Shown piece after piece: positions 35,580 through 44,079 of a stretch of DNA of 64,000 nucleotides (position 1 is its first letter; each line of letters starts with the position of its first letter). Source of the DNA: Bacteroidales bacterium. GTDB lineage: Bacteria; Bacteroidota; Bacteroidia; Bacteroidales; ML635J-15. Position numbers and translations under genes: made by a program. The stretch spans positions 62,001 through 126,000 of the forward strand of contig JAFZRE010000033.1 in assembly GCA_017620015.1 (NCBI GenBank), written 5' to 3'. The notes under the pieces were generated by a model that saw only the letters and a list, made by a program, of their open reading frames with translations, was not told the origin of the DNA and did not search any database.

Positions 35580-37010
35580 ATGACGCGGGAAGAATTTAAG
35601 GAACGGTTGGGTTTTCTAATGAATTGTGAACTGACTGTCGGGCAGTTATCTGCTTCTGACACACTATATTCGTTTATGGGAAACCGCGACAAATTCTGTA
35701 CTTTTCTTCTCAAGGGATATGCTGGAACTGGAAAAACGACTCTTATAAGTGCGTTTATAAAGTTGCTAGAAGAAGTAAAGATAAACACAGTTTTGCTTGC
35801 TCCGACAGGTCGTGCGGCCAAGGTGCTGTCGAACTATTCGGGACGGCACGCATCAACAATACACAAATGCATCTATCGCAAAAAATCAACTGCCGACCCT
35901 GGAAGCAATTTCTCACTGAACTACAATAATTTCAAAAATACGGTTTTCATTGTCGATGAAGCTTCGATGATTGGGAATGCACAAAATCCCGAAAATGCCT
36001 TTGGCAGCGGCCGGCTTCTGGACGATTTGCTTGCCTACGTTTTCAACGACAACAACTGCCGACTTATTCTGCTTGGCGATTCTGCACAGTTGCCGCCAAT
36101 TGGTACGGTCATCAGTCCTGCACTTGACGAAAATTACCTCAGTGCATACGGCATGACAGTTTTTTCGTGCGAACTTTCCGAAGTGGTAAGACAAGACGCT
36201 GATTCGGGCATTCTATTCAACGCCACGCAGTTACGCAAGATGATGACCGATGGCAATTTCAATTTTCCAAAGTTGAAGTGCAAAGGTTTTCCTGAAATAC
36301 AGTCCATAACAGGCGCGGAACTGATTGATGAAATTGAAAATTCGTATTCCCGCTACGGCAACGACGAAACCAGAATCATCTGCAAGACAAACAAATACGC
36401 CAATCGTTACAATATGGGAATCCGCAACCGCATTCTTTGGCGCGAAGAGGAACTTTCGTATGGCGACTTGCTGATGGTTGTCAAGAACAACTACTCGTGG
36501 CTACCCGAGAATGCAGAAATCGACTTCATTGCAAACGGCGATATGCTTGAGGTTCTGAAAGTTAGACGGCACTACGAACTATATGGGCATAGGTATGTTG
36601 ACCTGTATGTGCGGTTTGTTGATTTTCCCGACTTGGAAATAGAGGTGAAGGCTCTTCTCGACACTTTGGCAATTGACTCAGCAGGTATGCCAGCCAACTA
36701 CTACAAGGAACTGTGGGAACAACTTGAAATCGACTATCAAGAAATTACCGATACAAAAAAACGTCACGAAGCAATACTTAAAGACCCGTACTACAATGCC
36801 TTGCAAATAAAATATGCTTATGCATTGACCTGCCACAAGTCGCAGGGCGGACAGTGGAAGTCGGTGTTCATCGATCACGGATGGCTGAACAAGGAAGAAA
36901 TCACCGATGAAGGCAAATACGAATTTCTGCGGTGGCTATATACCGCAATTACAAGGGCAACAGAAAAATTGTATCTGGTGAATTTCGACAAGGAATTTTT
37001 GGAAGAATAA
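35580..37010 (+). CDS. RecD-like ATP-dependent DNA helicase (SF1B)
   Basis: A 476-residue superfamily 1 helicase. Walker A is GYAGTGKTTLISAF near residue 45, Walker B is FIVDEASMIGN, then LILLGDSAQLPPIG and a UvrD-like C-terminal domain with YAYALTCHKSQGGQWKSVFID and RWLYTAITRATEKLYLVN. It is shorter than RecD2 and matches the stand-alone AAA/RecD-like helicases of Bacteroidota. A role in DNA repair or recombination is likely. The unknown gene at 37023 follows after 12 nt. Confidence 0.9.
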   Translation: MTREEFKERLGFLMNCELTVGQLSASDTLYSFMGNRDKFCTFLLKGYAGTGKTTLISAFIKLLEEVKINTVLLAPTGRAAKVLSNYSGRHASTIHKCIYRKKSTADPGSNFSLNYNNFKNTVFIVDEASMIGNAQNPENAFGSGRLLDDLLAYVFNDNNCRLILLGDSAQLPPIGTVISPALDENYLSAYGMTVFSCELSEVVRQDADSGILFNATQLRKMMTDGNFNFPKLKCKGFPEIQSITGAELIDEIENSYSRYGNDETRIICKTNKYANRYNMGIRNRILWREEELSYGDLLMVVKNNYSWLPENAEIDFIANGDMLEVLKVRRHYELYGHRYVDLYVRFVDFPDLEIEVKALLDTLAIDSAGMPANYYKELWEQLEIDYQEITDTKKRHEAILKDPYYNALQIKYAYALTCHKSQGGQWKSVFIDHGWLNKEEITDEGKYEFLRWLYTAITRATEKLYLVNFDKEFLEE

Positions 37011-37022
37011 AAAAACTAAACT

Positions 37023-37802
37023 ATGAAAGAAATTACAGAAGATTGGTTTGATGAGATTACTGATTCAGGTCTGTTTGATAAAAGTGATTTAAAAGATGCG
37101 GATGCAACTCCGTTTCAAGTCCATAAAATAACAGATGAATATGCTATTGTTGGAGATGGCGAAGGCAGATATGTCGGCATTTACAAGTCTGGATTGTATT
37201 TGGTAAAGGATGAGCATACTGCAATTCCTAATTTTACCATTGACGATGAAAACACATTGAAACTCTATAACTTAGCACAATGTTATCTTGCAGAATATGG
37301 CAATCCGTATCACGAATATGTTAATGACGCAGAGGACAATTTGAAGTTTTTTGAGTTATTGGGTTATACTCTTGGCGAAAATCCAGATGAGGAAGTTAAG
37401 CGCAGACACGAACTGCTTGGCAAATTGAAAGCTCAGCCTCAATATTTGCCTGATACTTTAAATATGAAGAACATAAACTTCTCTATCGAGTCGGATGATT
37501 TCAATAATGCTCTCGAGTATAAATTGCAGAGACTAGAACGTGGTTTTGACGATACAGAGACATGGAATCTTTATGTTACTATTGCTGGTTTTGTCCTTCC
37601 TAGACTTAAAAGATTTAAGGAAATAACAATGGGATATCCTGCGAGTATAACGGAAAAGGAGTGGAATGAGAGCCTTGACAAGATGATATTTGCATTTGAA
37701 ACAGTGCTAAACGAAGATGATGATATTGATTGCTGTGATAATGAAAAAGTAAAGGAGGGATTGTCCCTATTTGCAAAGCATTATTTGCATCTTTGGTGGT
37801 AA
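37023..37802 (+). CDS. Unknown protein with a phage-like C-terminal segment
   Basis: A 259-residue acidic cytoplasmic protein with no signal or membrane helix. The N-terminal half has VGDGEGRYVGIYKSGLYLVKDE. The C-terminal part has ETWNLYVTIAGFVLPRLKRF followed by ITEKEWNESLDKMIFAFETVL. From memory, similar runs occur in small proteins from phage and prophage genomes, so this is a possible phage-derived gene; the link is tentative. It follows the helicase by 12 nt and is followed after 38 nt by a dispersed repeat. It has more A+T-rich codon choice than its neighbours by eye. Confidence 0.6.
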   Translation: MKEITEDWFDEITDSGLFDKSDLKDADATPFQVHKITDEYAIVGDGEGRYVGIYKSGLYLVKDEHTAIPNFTIDDENTLKLYNLAQCYLAEYGNPYHEYVNDAEDNLKFFELLGYTLGENPDEEVKRRHELLGKLKAQPQYLPDTLNMKNINFSIESDDFNNALEYKLQRLERGFDDTETWNLYVTIAGFVLPRLKRFKEITMGYPASITEKEWNESLDKMIFAFETVLNEDDDIDCCDNEKVKEGLSLFAKHYLHLWW

Positions 37803-37840
37803 GCTAAAGCAAGATTTTTTCAATTATTGTCTGCTAAAAT

Positions 37841-38045
37841 ATGCGTTGTCACAATTTTTGCACTGCCATGCAGCAAAAATATGCGCCAACGCTTCCAAAT
37901 ACACACGTTTTTCTATATATATGTAACCTCTCCGAGGTTAATATGGTCTTTTCAAAACCTAGCACACATATTTCTTTGTTAACATAACGATTTGATGCAT
38001 AGTGTTTTGAATGGATTAGCGGGAACTTTTAGCGGACAAGAATAA
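37841..38045. repeat. Dispersed structured repeat, copy 2 (about 205 bp)
   Basis: Second copy of the element at 13477-13683, in the same orientation. The conserved blocks are ATGCGTTGTCACAATTTTTG, AAAAATATGCGCCAACGC, CGTTTTTCTATATATATG, the hairpin AACCTC-TCC-GAGGTT and the end TTAGCGGACAAGAATAA. The parts between differ more. Confidence 0.7.
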
Positions 38046-38234
38046 AAGGAAATGAGAAAGCGAGATTCGTCTCTGAATTCCAACTGTGGTACAATTTGTA
38101 CCTTACTTCGTATGCTTGCTGCCAATGGAAAAAACAGACAAGTTCAGGCTGCTACTTTGGAAAGCATATTCATTATTATACAGTCAATTCCATCTCCCAA
38201 AGCGGACTCAACAATAGTTGAACCCTTCATCTCT
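38046..38234. other. Intergenic remainder, no gene supported
   Basis: A 64-codon plus-strand frame (38052-38246) starts MRKRDSSLNSNCGT and runs into the end of the convergent glycosyltransferase gene. It has no family signature. A 28-codon minus-strand frame is also present. Either may be debris of a mobile element next to the repeat, but I cannot identify one. Confidence 0.4.
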
Positions 38235-39458
38235 TTATTTCGATAATTTTTCAAAAACCTTTATAAACTTGTCAGCAAGAACCGAATATGTGTGATTTTT
38301 TAGCACAAACTCTTGTCCTTTGCCACCCAAAATTTGCAAGTCTTCCCTTGACATCGAAGCTAGTTTTATAATAGCATCAGCAATAGCTTCGGCATTTTCG
38401 GGTTCAACGCTTATTCCACAGCCGGCTTCTGCCACAGGATCATTTGCCGCATCAACTGCGTGGACGATAGGTTTTCCAGACATTTCGTAGTCGAAAATTT
38501 TGTTCGGAGAAATGCCAAATCTGTACAATGGATTCTTTTTCCAACCTATGAAAAGCAAATCCATAAGTGACAGCAAATTGGGAACTTGCAGTTTGGGTAT
38601 TGGCTCGAAGAAGAAAACATTATTTATGTTCTCGTCGGCAGCCCTTTGGACAAGACGTTGTTTTTCCACTCCGTTGCCAACAAGGACGAAAGCAATGCGC
38701 TTGTCCGACAATATTTTCGCTGCATCAATAAAAGAATCAAGACTATTTGATATTGCGTGACCGCCAAGATAGCCGACAATGAAACCGAACTTTGTCCTTA
38801 TATTCTCAATTTCAGAACGCATGCTATCACTTATGCTTTCCGGATTTTCCCAATCTTCTTCGACAATGCCATTGGGGACATAGTAGAATTTTTCGCGAGG
38901 CAGACCGCGTTCTTCTGCATGGTCTATCGCCTTAGGCAGCATCGACACAACAGCATCGACATTTGCATAAGCAAAATCTTCGGCGCGCTGCATTACACGG
39001 ATAAACGGATGCTTGGGACTATATCCGCCAAGTTCCATCGGCGAGAGCGGCCAAAGGTCGTGAATTTCATATATATACTTTGCTCCATAATGGTCGGCTA
39101 TCCTTTTGGCGGGATAATTGTCGAGCGGATAAGTTGATGAAGCAATGACGACATCGGGAACAAAACCGTTGAGTATCTTTTTGTATCGATACTTCAACTG
39201 CCAGACAAACGAAAACATCGACCTTATGCGCCCAACGCCATTGCCCTTGTATTCGTTTGTCTTTACCCAACGATAATGTACGCCGTCAATGGTTTCGTCG
39301 CTTGCTTGCGGTTGCCTTTTGCGCAAATGCGAAAAAGTCGCACCAACAATAAGCACCTCGTGACCAGCTTTCTGCCACTCGCGAGCCATGTAATAGGGGC
39401 GGAACTCCATTCCCAGCTGTGGCGACCCTGCATAATGGTTAATCAGCAAAATATTCAT
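38235..39458 (-). CDS. GT4-family glycosyltransferase, last gene of the polysaccharide operon
   Basis: A 407-residue GT-B enzyme related to WbuB-type transferases: MNILLINHYAGSPQLGMEFRPYYMAREWQKAG at the start (only positions 1-32 meant), EIHDLWPLSPMELGGYSP, YLGGHAISNSLDSFIDAA and FGISPNKIFDYEMSGKPIV near the C-terminus. WbuB relatives transfer an acetamido-deoxy sugar to the lipid carrier chain, but the substrate here is not proven. It overlaps the preceding gene by 4 nt. Confidence 0.88.
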   Translation of the reverse strand: MNILLINHYAGSPQLGMEFRPYYMAREWQKAGHEVLIVGATFSHLRKRQPQASDETIDGVHYRWVKTNEYKGNGVGRIRSMFSFVWQLKYRYKKILNGFVPDVVIASSTYPLDNYPAKRIADHYGAKYIYEIHDLWPLSPMELGGYSPKHPFIRVMQRAEDFAYANVDAVVSMLPKAIDHAEERGLPREKFYYVPNGIVEEDWENPESISDSMRSEIENIRTKFGFIVGYLGGHAISNSLDSFIDAAKILSDKRIAFVLVGNGVEKQRLVQRAADENINNVFFFEPIPKLQVPNLLSLMDLLFIGWKKNPLYRFGISPNKIFDYEMSGKPIVHAVDAANDPVAEAGCGISVEPENAEAIADAIIKLASMSREDLQILGGKGQEFVLKNHTYSVLADKFIKVFEKLSK

Positions 39459-40561
39459 TTGTCCAACAATGAGTTATATAATTCTAACAAAATTTCAGAC
39501 TGCGTGTCCCAGTTGTATTTTTCTTCCACAGCCTTACGTCCGTTTTTTCCCATACTTCTGGCGGCTTCCCTGTCGTTGCACAGTCTTGTTATTTCATTTG
39601 CAATGGCTTCTGTGTCAAAAGGATTTAGGCAAACTCCACAACTTGCCGACTCGACAATGTCTTTCCACAACGCGAAATCGGAGCAGATTACGGGAATGCC
39701 AGCAGCCATGTACTCGAACATCTTTATCGGAAGGGAATCGATGTAGCTTGGCATCGGGTGGAGGGTAATAAGTCCTGCAACCGACCTGCCATAAACTTCG
39801 TTTACCTTTTTCCTGTCAATGTAGCCGAGATATTCAACTTTTTCCCATCCGTTTTCCGACTTAATGCTTTCTTGAAGAGATTCGGGGTCGAAGTTGCCAC
39901 CTAATATCAATTTGCATTGCGTTTTCCCGATTGCCGCAACCATTTCGTGTATGCCACGAGTGTAAAATAGTCCACCGACATAGCATACGGCGTTTTCCTT
40001 TTCTTCCCACGACGGATTGAACACAATGTCATCAAGGACTGGATAGTTGTTGACATTTCTGACAGGTGCGGAAGTAACTTTTTCAAAACGTTCCTTTATA
40101 TGCGGAGTGGCAGCAACAACAGCGCTAAGTCGTCTTACTTTCCGGTTTTCCGTTCGTTCCGATATTCGTGAAGCCGTTTTGCGAAGGGGCTTCGGTATCC
40201 AAGGCTTTGTAAGTATCTGACGGGGTAGGTCCTCGTGGCTGTCGTAGATTACAGTCTTGCCTTTCTTCGCCAGTTTTACGCCAGTGGAAAGCAATTCCGA
40301 ATCGTGAAAGTGATATATGTCGGCATTGAGTTCCAATGCTTTATGATATGCTTTGCGCGGAAATTTCAATATTCTCTGTATTCGTCCGTCGGGTTTGCCG
40401 ACATCGAAAATTTTTATTCCATCAATAGATTCATCACCTTTGCCGTCGGCAACGATAAGGTTCACATCGCTGAAATTCTTAGCCAGCGACTTACATTCCT
40501 TGATGAATATTCTTATATCATATCGCGGATGAACAGTGGTTATGTGGCATATTTTTGTCAT
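39455..40561 (-). CDS. GT4-family glycosyltransferase
   Basis: A 368-residue GT-B glycosyltransferase. The N-terminus MTKICHITTVHPRYDIRIFIKEC and DIYHFHDSELL are typical of a Bacteroidota GT4 subgroup. The donor-binding half has YVGGLFYTRGIHEMV and PIKMFEYMAAGIPVICSDF. It overlaps the Wzy-like gene upstream by 44 nt and the next glycosyltransferase by 4 nt. It should add one sugar to the lipid-linked repeat unit. Confidence 0.88.
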   Translation of the reverse strand: MTKICHITTVHPRYDIRIFIKECKSLAKNFSDVNLIVADGKGDESIDGIKIFDVGKPDGRIQRILKFPRKAYHKALELNADIYHFHDSELLSTGVKLAKKGKTVIYDSHEDLPRQILTKPWIPKPLRKTASRISERTENRKVRRLSAVVAATPHIKERFEKVTSAPVRNVNNYPVLDDIVFNPSWEEKENAVCYVGGLFYTRGIHEMVAAIGKTQCKLILGGNFDPESLQESIKSENGWEKVEYLGYIDRKKVNEVYGRSVAGLITLHPMPSYIDSLPIKMFEYMAAGIPVICSDFALWKDIVESASCGVCLNPFDTEAIANEITRLCNDREAARSMGKNGRKAVEEKYNWDTQSEILLELYNSLLDK

Positions 40562-41816
40562 TGTCGGTATCTTTCATGAAAAATATCAGAATCAGCAAAA
40601 GGAACAATCCGCCGTGGGTTAACATACTGGTTAGCAGTGCGCTGTTTAAGAATAGCATAACGAAAGCTATGACGATTCCGAAATAGGTCTTGTCGATGTT
40701 AAGCGATTCTATGAACTTTATAATTATGGCTGTAACCATCACAAATAGGATGGAGCCGATGTGTCCGAAGTTCATGAATCCGTCGGCGATAATTCCGGTG
40801 TTGCAACTTGTTCCCGGCTTGCCGTACATATAGTCGCCCATCAGGAATGCAGGTTCAAGCGAGTATGGATAGTCGCTAAAACTACTTAAAACACTGTGAG
40901 ACAGGTATATTGGATTGCCGTCGTAAAAGTCGAAGCAATAGTTGCAAATTTGTACCGGGAGGAAAAACATACGCCGTACAAAGATAGATTCGGCGAGAAT
41001 ATTGCCAGTGGTTGCGCTTACAATTAATGATGTGGAAATCAGAATCAGTATGCCCGACAATATAAGGCCTGCTTTTGACCTGTAGTTGTCGAAAAAGTAG
41101 AAGGCGACAATAAGGAAAATTGACAAGAACAATGCCTTGTGCGGATTTACAGCAAATATGTAAAGCATCAGAAGTATGCCTATTGCACTCATCCACAGCT
41201 TCTTTTCCTTTATGCCCAGGATTATGGCGATAGGGAGTACGACTTTCGTGAGCGGTCCCATAAGATAGGAGGTGAAAATGTTTCCTGCCGATTTTGCCGC
41301 CGCACGGGCTTCGTAAAGGTCCGAGCCAAAGGTGAACGACTTTGCGTTTATGTTGAATTTATATGTCAGCACAAATGGAATTAACATTATGATTGACAAC
41401 AATATAAGAACTGGCAGCTTGTGCTTTTCCTTGACGGTTTTTATTCTGAATTTTGGAATGACAATGTATTTGCTCGTTATTGCATAGACAAACAGCAGCG
41501 AGTAAATGGGGGCGAATATCGTGCAGTTGCCAAACTGGTACATTATTATTGATGGTACGGCGAAAGTAATTGCGACAAACATACTGATTGCGTAGGAGAA
41601 GTCGGAAATGCTTTTGTTGACAAACAGACGCACCATAAGAGCGAAAAGCATTACAAATCCGACACATATAGTAGTTGTGCCGTATGATAGCACGAAGTTG
41701 TTGGCTGTTGCGTATAGAGGCACGACAAAATCAAAATATTCGTACAGCATCACAAGGTAGAAGCACACGAACATCAGCAGATGCAGAATATTGTTTGATA
41801 TGAGCTTAGCTTTCAT
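40518..41816 (-). CDS. O-antigen/capsule polymerase-like membrane protein (Wzy type)
   Basis: A 432-residue protein with about ten to twelve predicted membrane helices and a larger hydrophilic loop in the second half (around DFYDGNPIYLSHSVLSSFSDYPYSLEP, residues about 300-325), the layout of Wzy polymerases. Sequence conservation in this family is low, so the call rests on topology and on position between the flippase and glycosyltransferase genes. It overlaps both neighbours, which implies coupled translation. Confidence 0.75.
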   Translation of the reverse strand: MKAKLISNNILHLLMFVCFYLVMLYEYFDFVVPLYATANNFVLSYGTTTICVGFVMLFALMVRLFVNKSISDFSYAISMFVAITFAVPSIIMYQFGNCTIFAPIYSLLFVYAITSKYIVIPKFRIKTVKEKHKLPVLILLSIIMLIPFVLTYKFNINAKSFTFGSDLYEARAAAKSAGNIFTSYLMGPLTKVVLPIAIILGIKEKKLWMSAIGILLMLYIFAVNPHKALFLSIFLIVAFYFFDNYRSKAGLILSGILILISTSLIVSATTGNILAESIFVRRMFFLPVQICNYCFDFYDGNPIYLSHSVLSSFSDYPYSLEPAFLMGDYMYGKPGTSCNTGIIADGFMNFGHIGSILFVMVTAIIIKFIESLNIDKTYFGIVIAFVMLFLNSALLTSMLTHGGLFLLLILIFFMKDTDNDKNMPHNHCSSAI

Positions 41817-43083
41817 TTCCAGTGCGTTTGTCGTATTTGCGTGTACAGTTGATAATCAGTAGGAAATATATCGTGTAGGCAACGATGTTGATGCCCGTGT
41901 ATATTGCAAGGAAGTGTGTTATAGGCAAGTTGGTCAGACAAAGCAATGCAATAACAGCGCCGAAATAGCAAATTTGCCAGGCGGCAAGGACTTTCAGTTT
42001 TTCAAGTACCGTAAAACTTATGCTCAATGGCGAAACAATGAACTGCACGGCGAATGCAGGTGCCAATATTGCCGAGTAATTGCCTGATACTCTCCATGTT
42101 TCGGAAAAAAAGAAAGAAAACAGACTTTCGCCCCAAATCATTATGACAATCATAAACGGAAGTATGCCGATGCACAGGTACATTGCGGTTTTCAATATGC
42201 TTGGCGTTAGTTTCGCATTGTTTTTTACCCTGTCACTCAACTCCTTTAGTAATACTTGAGATAAGGAAGCTGTAATAAATGATATTGGCACGATTAGCAT
42301 CTGTCTGCTTAGGTCAAAATAACCCGCCGTTTCGGAACTGTAGAACTTGTTTATGAAGAATACAGGAAGCAACATGCTAGCCGTGTTTAATACAGCCGGT
42401 ATTGTCTGATATTTCGGGAAAGATGAATAGCGGCGTAATGATGCGCGTATTTTCCTGAATGACAAATTTCTAAATGTGAATCCTTTGCGCTTTGCCTGAT
42501 AAAAACCGGCGGTTATGTTGGCTGCATTTCCGACAATATCTCCCGTAAAAAGTCCAGATGCCGATTTTATCGCTCCGAATATTGTCTGTACGATTCCTTC
42601 TGAAAGCCGTCTCGACACCTTGTTTATGGAAATGGCCTTGAATGCAGAATTCCTTGTAAGCCAGTAGTTAAAAAACTGGTAGGTAGAGAAAAGGAAGGTT
42701 GACAATGGCACAAAGTAGAGCCAGTATCCATATTCTTCTGGAAAATCCAGCCATTTGATAATATATGTCTTGAAAATAATTGTTACAATCAGTACCAATA
42801 TGTTAATTGACAGAGAAATAAGGATTCCGCCGGCAACAAGCCCCGATGCTTTCCTATCTTCTTTTGGAAGTACGACAGCAAGTTCGTAACGCATTGTGGA
42901 CAAGATGACTAGTATTCCCACAATGCTCATATATACCGAAAAAGCGCCGAAAACTTCTGGCGAGTACAACCTGCGAAGGACAAGTTGAAAGAGCATCAGT
43001 ATTATTTGTGCTATAGCGGTTCCCGACACCAGCAGTGTTACATTCTTCAATATGCGGTTGTTCAGGAGTTTACGAATTTCCAT
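41806..43083 (-). CDS. Polysaccharide flippase (Wzx type)
   Basis: A 425-residue multi-spanning inner-membrane protein of the MOP/PST exporter superfamily, with about twelve helices. The N-terminus ILKNVTLLVSGTAIAQIILM and RLYSPEVFGAFSVYMSIVGI are typical of Wzx-like flippases, which move lipid-linked repeat units across the inner membrane. It sits 21 nt after the Wzz gene and overlaps the Wzy gene by 11 nt. Confidence 0.88.
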   Translation of the reverse strand: MEIRKLLNNRILKNVTLLVSGTAIAQIILMLFQLVLRRLYSPEVFGAFSVYMSIVGILVILSTMRYELAVVLPKEDRKASGLVAGGILISLSINILVLIVTIIFKTYIIKWLDFPEEYGYWLYFVPLSTFLFSTYQFFNYWLTRNSAFKAISINKVSRRLSEGIVQTIFGAIKSASGLFTGDIVGNAANITAGFYQAKRKGFTFRNLSFRKIRASLRRYSSFPKYQTIPAVLNTASMLLPVFFINKFYSSETAGYFDLSRQMLIVPISFITASLSQVLLKELSDRVKNNAKLTPSILKTAMYLCIGILPFMIVIMIWGESLFSFFFSETWRVSGNYSAILAPAFAVQFIVSPLSISFTVLEKLKVLAAWQICYFGAVIALLCLTNLPITHFLAIYTGINIVAYTIYFLLIINCTRKYDKRTGNES

Positions 43084-43104
43084 CGTCGGGTTGCTTGGGC
43101 TGTT

Positions 43105-43983
43105 TTAGGCTTGTGCTTTTTCGTCGCGATTATAATTTCTGTAGAAATCGGCGAATATAAAAACGAATACCATAAACAGGAACGAAATGACAGCAGTTGC
43201 TACCACGCGCATAATTCTGTTTGGCGCAGGTGATATCAGGGTAGAAGGAACATGTAGCACATCGAAGAAACTGTCAAGTTCGCTGATGTCGATTGATGCT
43301 TCATTTATCATTGCGCTTGTGTTTGTTATATACTTTGCATTTTGTTCAAGTCCAGCCTTAAGTTTTGCTATCTTAGGGTCTGTGTTGATTGCATTTGACA
43401 CATTTCCGTCAATCCTGCCGATAATCTGTTCGTATGTCTTGCCCGATTCTCCTTTAACGGCTTCGTATATTTCGACAATACGTGCTTCCATCAGTTTTAC
43501 AATGGAATCATTCTCAGAGTCTTGAGCTTTGATCTTGTCGGCTAGCGGTGCACTGAGCTGGTCTAGATTTTCTGTAAGATACGACCTAATTTGTTCGTTG
43601 AATGACTGGTACAATATGTCGGCCAGACGTGTGGCTTCTTCCTTTGTCTCTCCCTTTGCCGACAATGTTGTCTTAGTGTCGTTTGTGATAAGGATGCGTT
43701 TGTTGTAGTTGGATTCGGTTAGCTTGCTATCTTCTCCAGCTTGATTTATTATCGACTGCTTGAAATTTTCATCGTAGCGAACGGCATTTACAACATAGTC
43801 AATATCAATGAATCCGATACTTTTGACATTCTTTGCGCGTAGTTCGTACTTTGCTTCGTAAAGGTATGGTTTTACCGATGGCAGCGTGTAGATGTATGAT
43901 GCAATAGTTGCTACTGCGGTAACAGCCAATATCCATATTTTTTTCTTCCATACTATTGATAGATAGTATTTTACAGTTTTCAT
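43105..43983 (-). CDS. Chain-length determinant protein (Wzz/PCP type)
   Basis: A 292-residue polysaccharide co-polymerase from the ATG at 43983 (an upstream in-frame extension runs through the promoter). It has two membrane helices, near residues 15-35 (WILAVTAVATIASYIY) and 257-280 (VVATAVISFLFMVFVFIFAD), with a periplasmic, helix-rich middle, and an Arg/Pro-rich entry to the second helix (VPSTLISPAPNRIMR). No tyrosine-kinase domain is attached. It is the first gene of the operon with Wzx, Wzy and two glycosyltransferases and should control chain length. Confidence 0.87.
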   Translation of the reverse strand: MKTVKYYLSIVWKKKIWILAVTAVATIASYIYTLPSVKPYLYEAKYELRAKNVKSIGFIDIDYVVNAVRYDENFKQSIINQAGEDSKLTESNYNKRILITNDTKTTLSAKGETKEEATRLADILYQSFNEQIRSYLTENLDQLSAPLADKIKAQDSENDSIVKLMEARIVEIYEAVKGESGKTYEQIIGRIDGNVSNAINTDPKIAKLKAGLEQNAKYITNTSAMINEASIDISELDSFFDVLHVPSTLISPAPNRIMRVVATAVISFLFMVFVFIFADFYRNYNRDEKAQA

Positions 43984-44003
43984 GTCGTTTTTATGTTTTT
44001 GTG

Positions 44004-44034
44004 CAAAATTACATTGTTTTGTTGATGTGTGCAA
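44004..44034 (-). promoter_or_regulatory. Promoter of the polysaccharide operon
   Basis: On the minus strand, TTG at 44034-44032, a 20-nt spacer and TAATTTTG at 44011-44004, 20 nt before the Wzz ATG. The divergent nadE gene has only a weaker box (TACTTTCG, 44053-44060). Confidence 0.7.
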
Positions 44035-44079
44035 TATTATATTTCTTTTTATTACTTTCGCGCCATAAATTTTAAAACT

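Noticed and set aside
38052..38246. 64-codon plus-strand gene or transposase remnant next to the dispersed repeat
   Set aside because: No recognisable transposase motif in any frame and it overlaps the end of the convergent glycosyltransferase gene.
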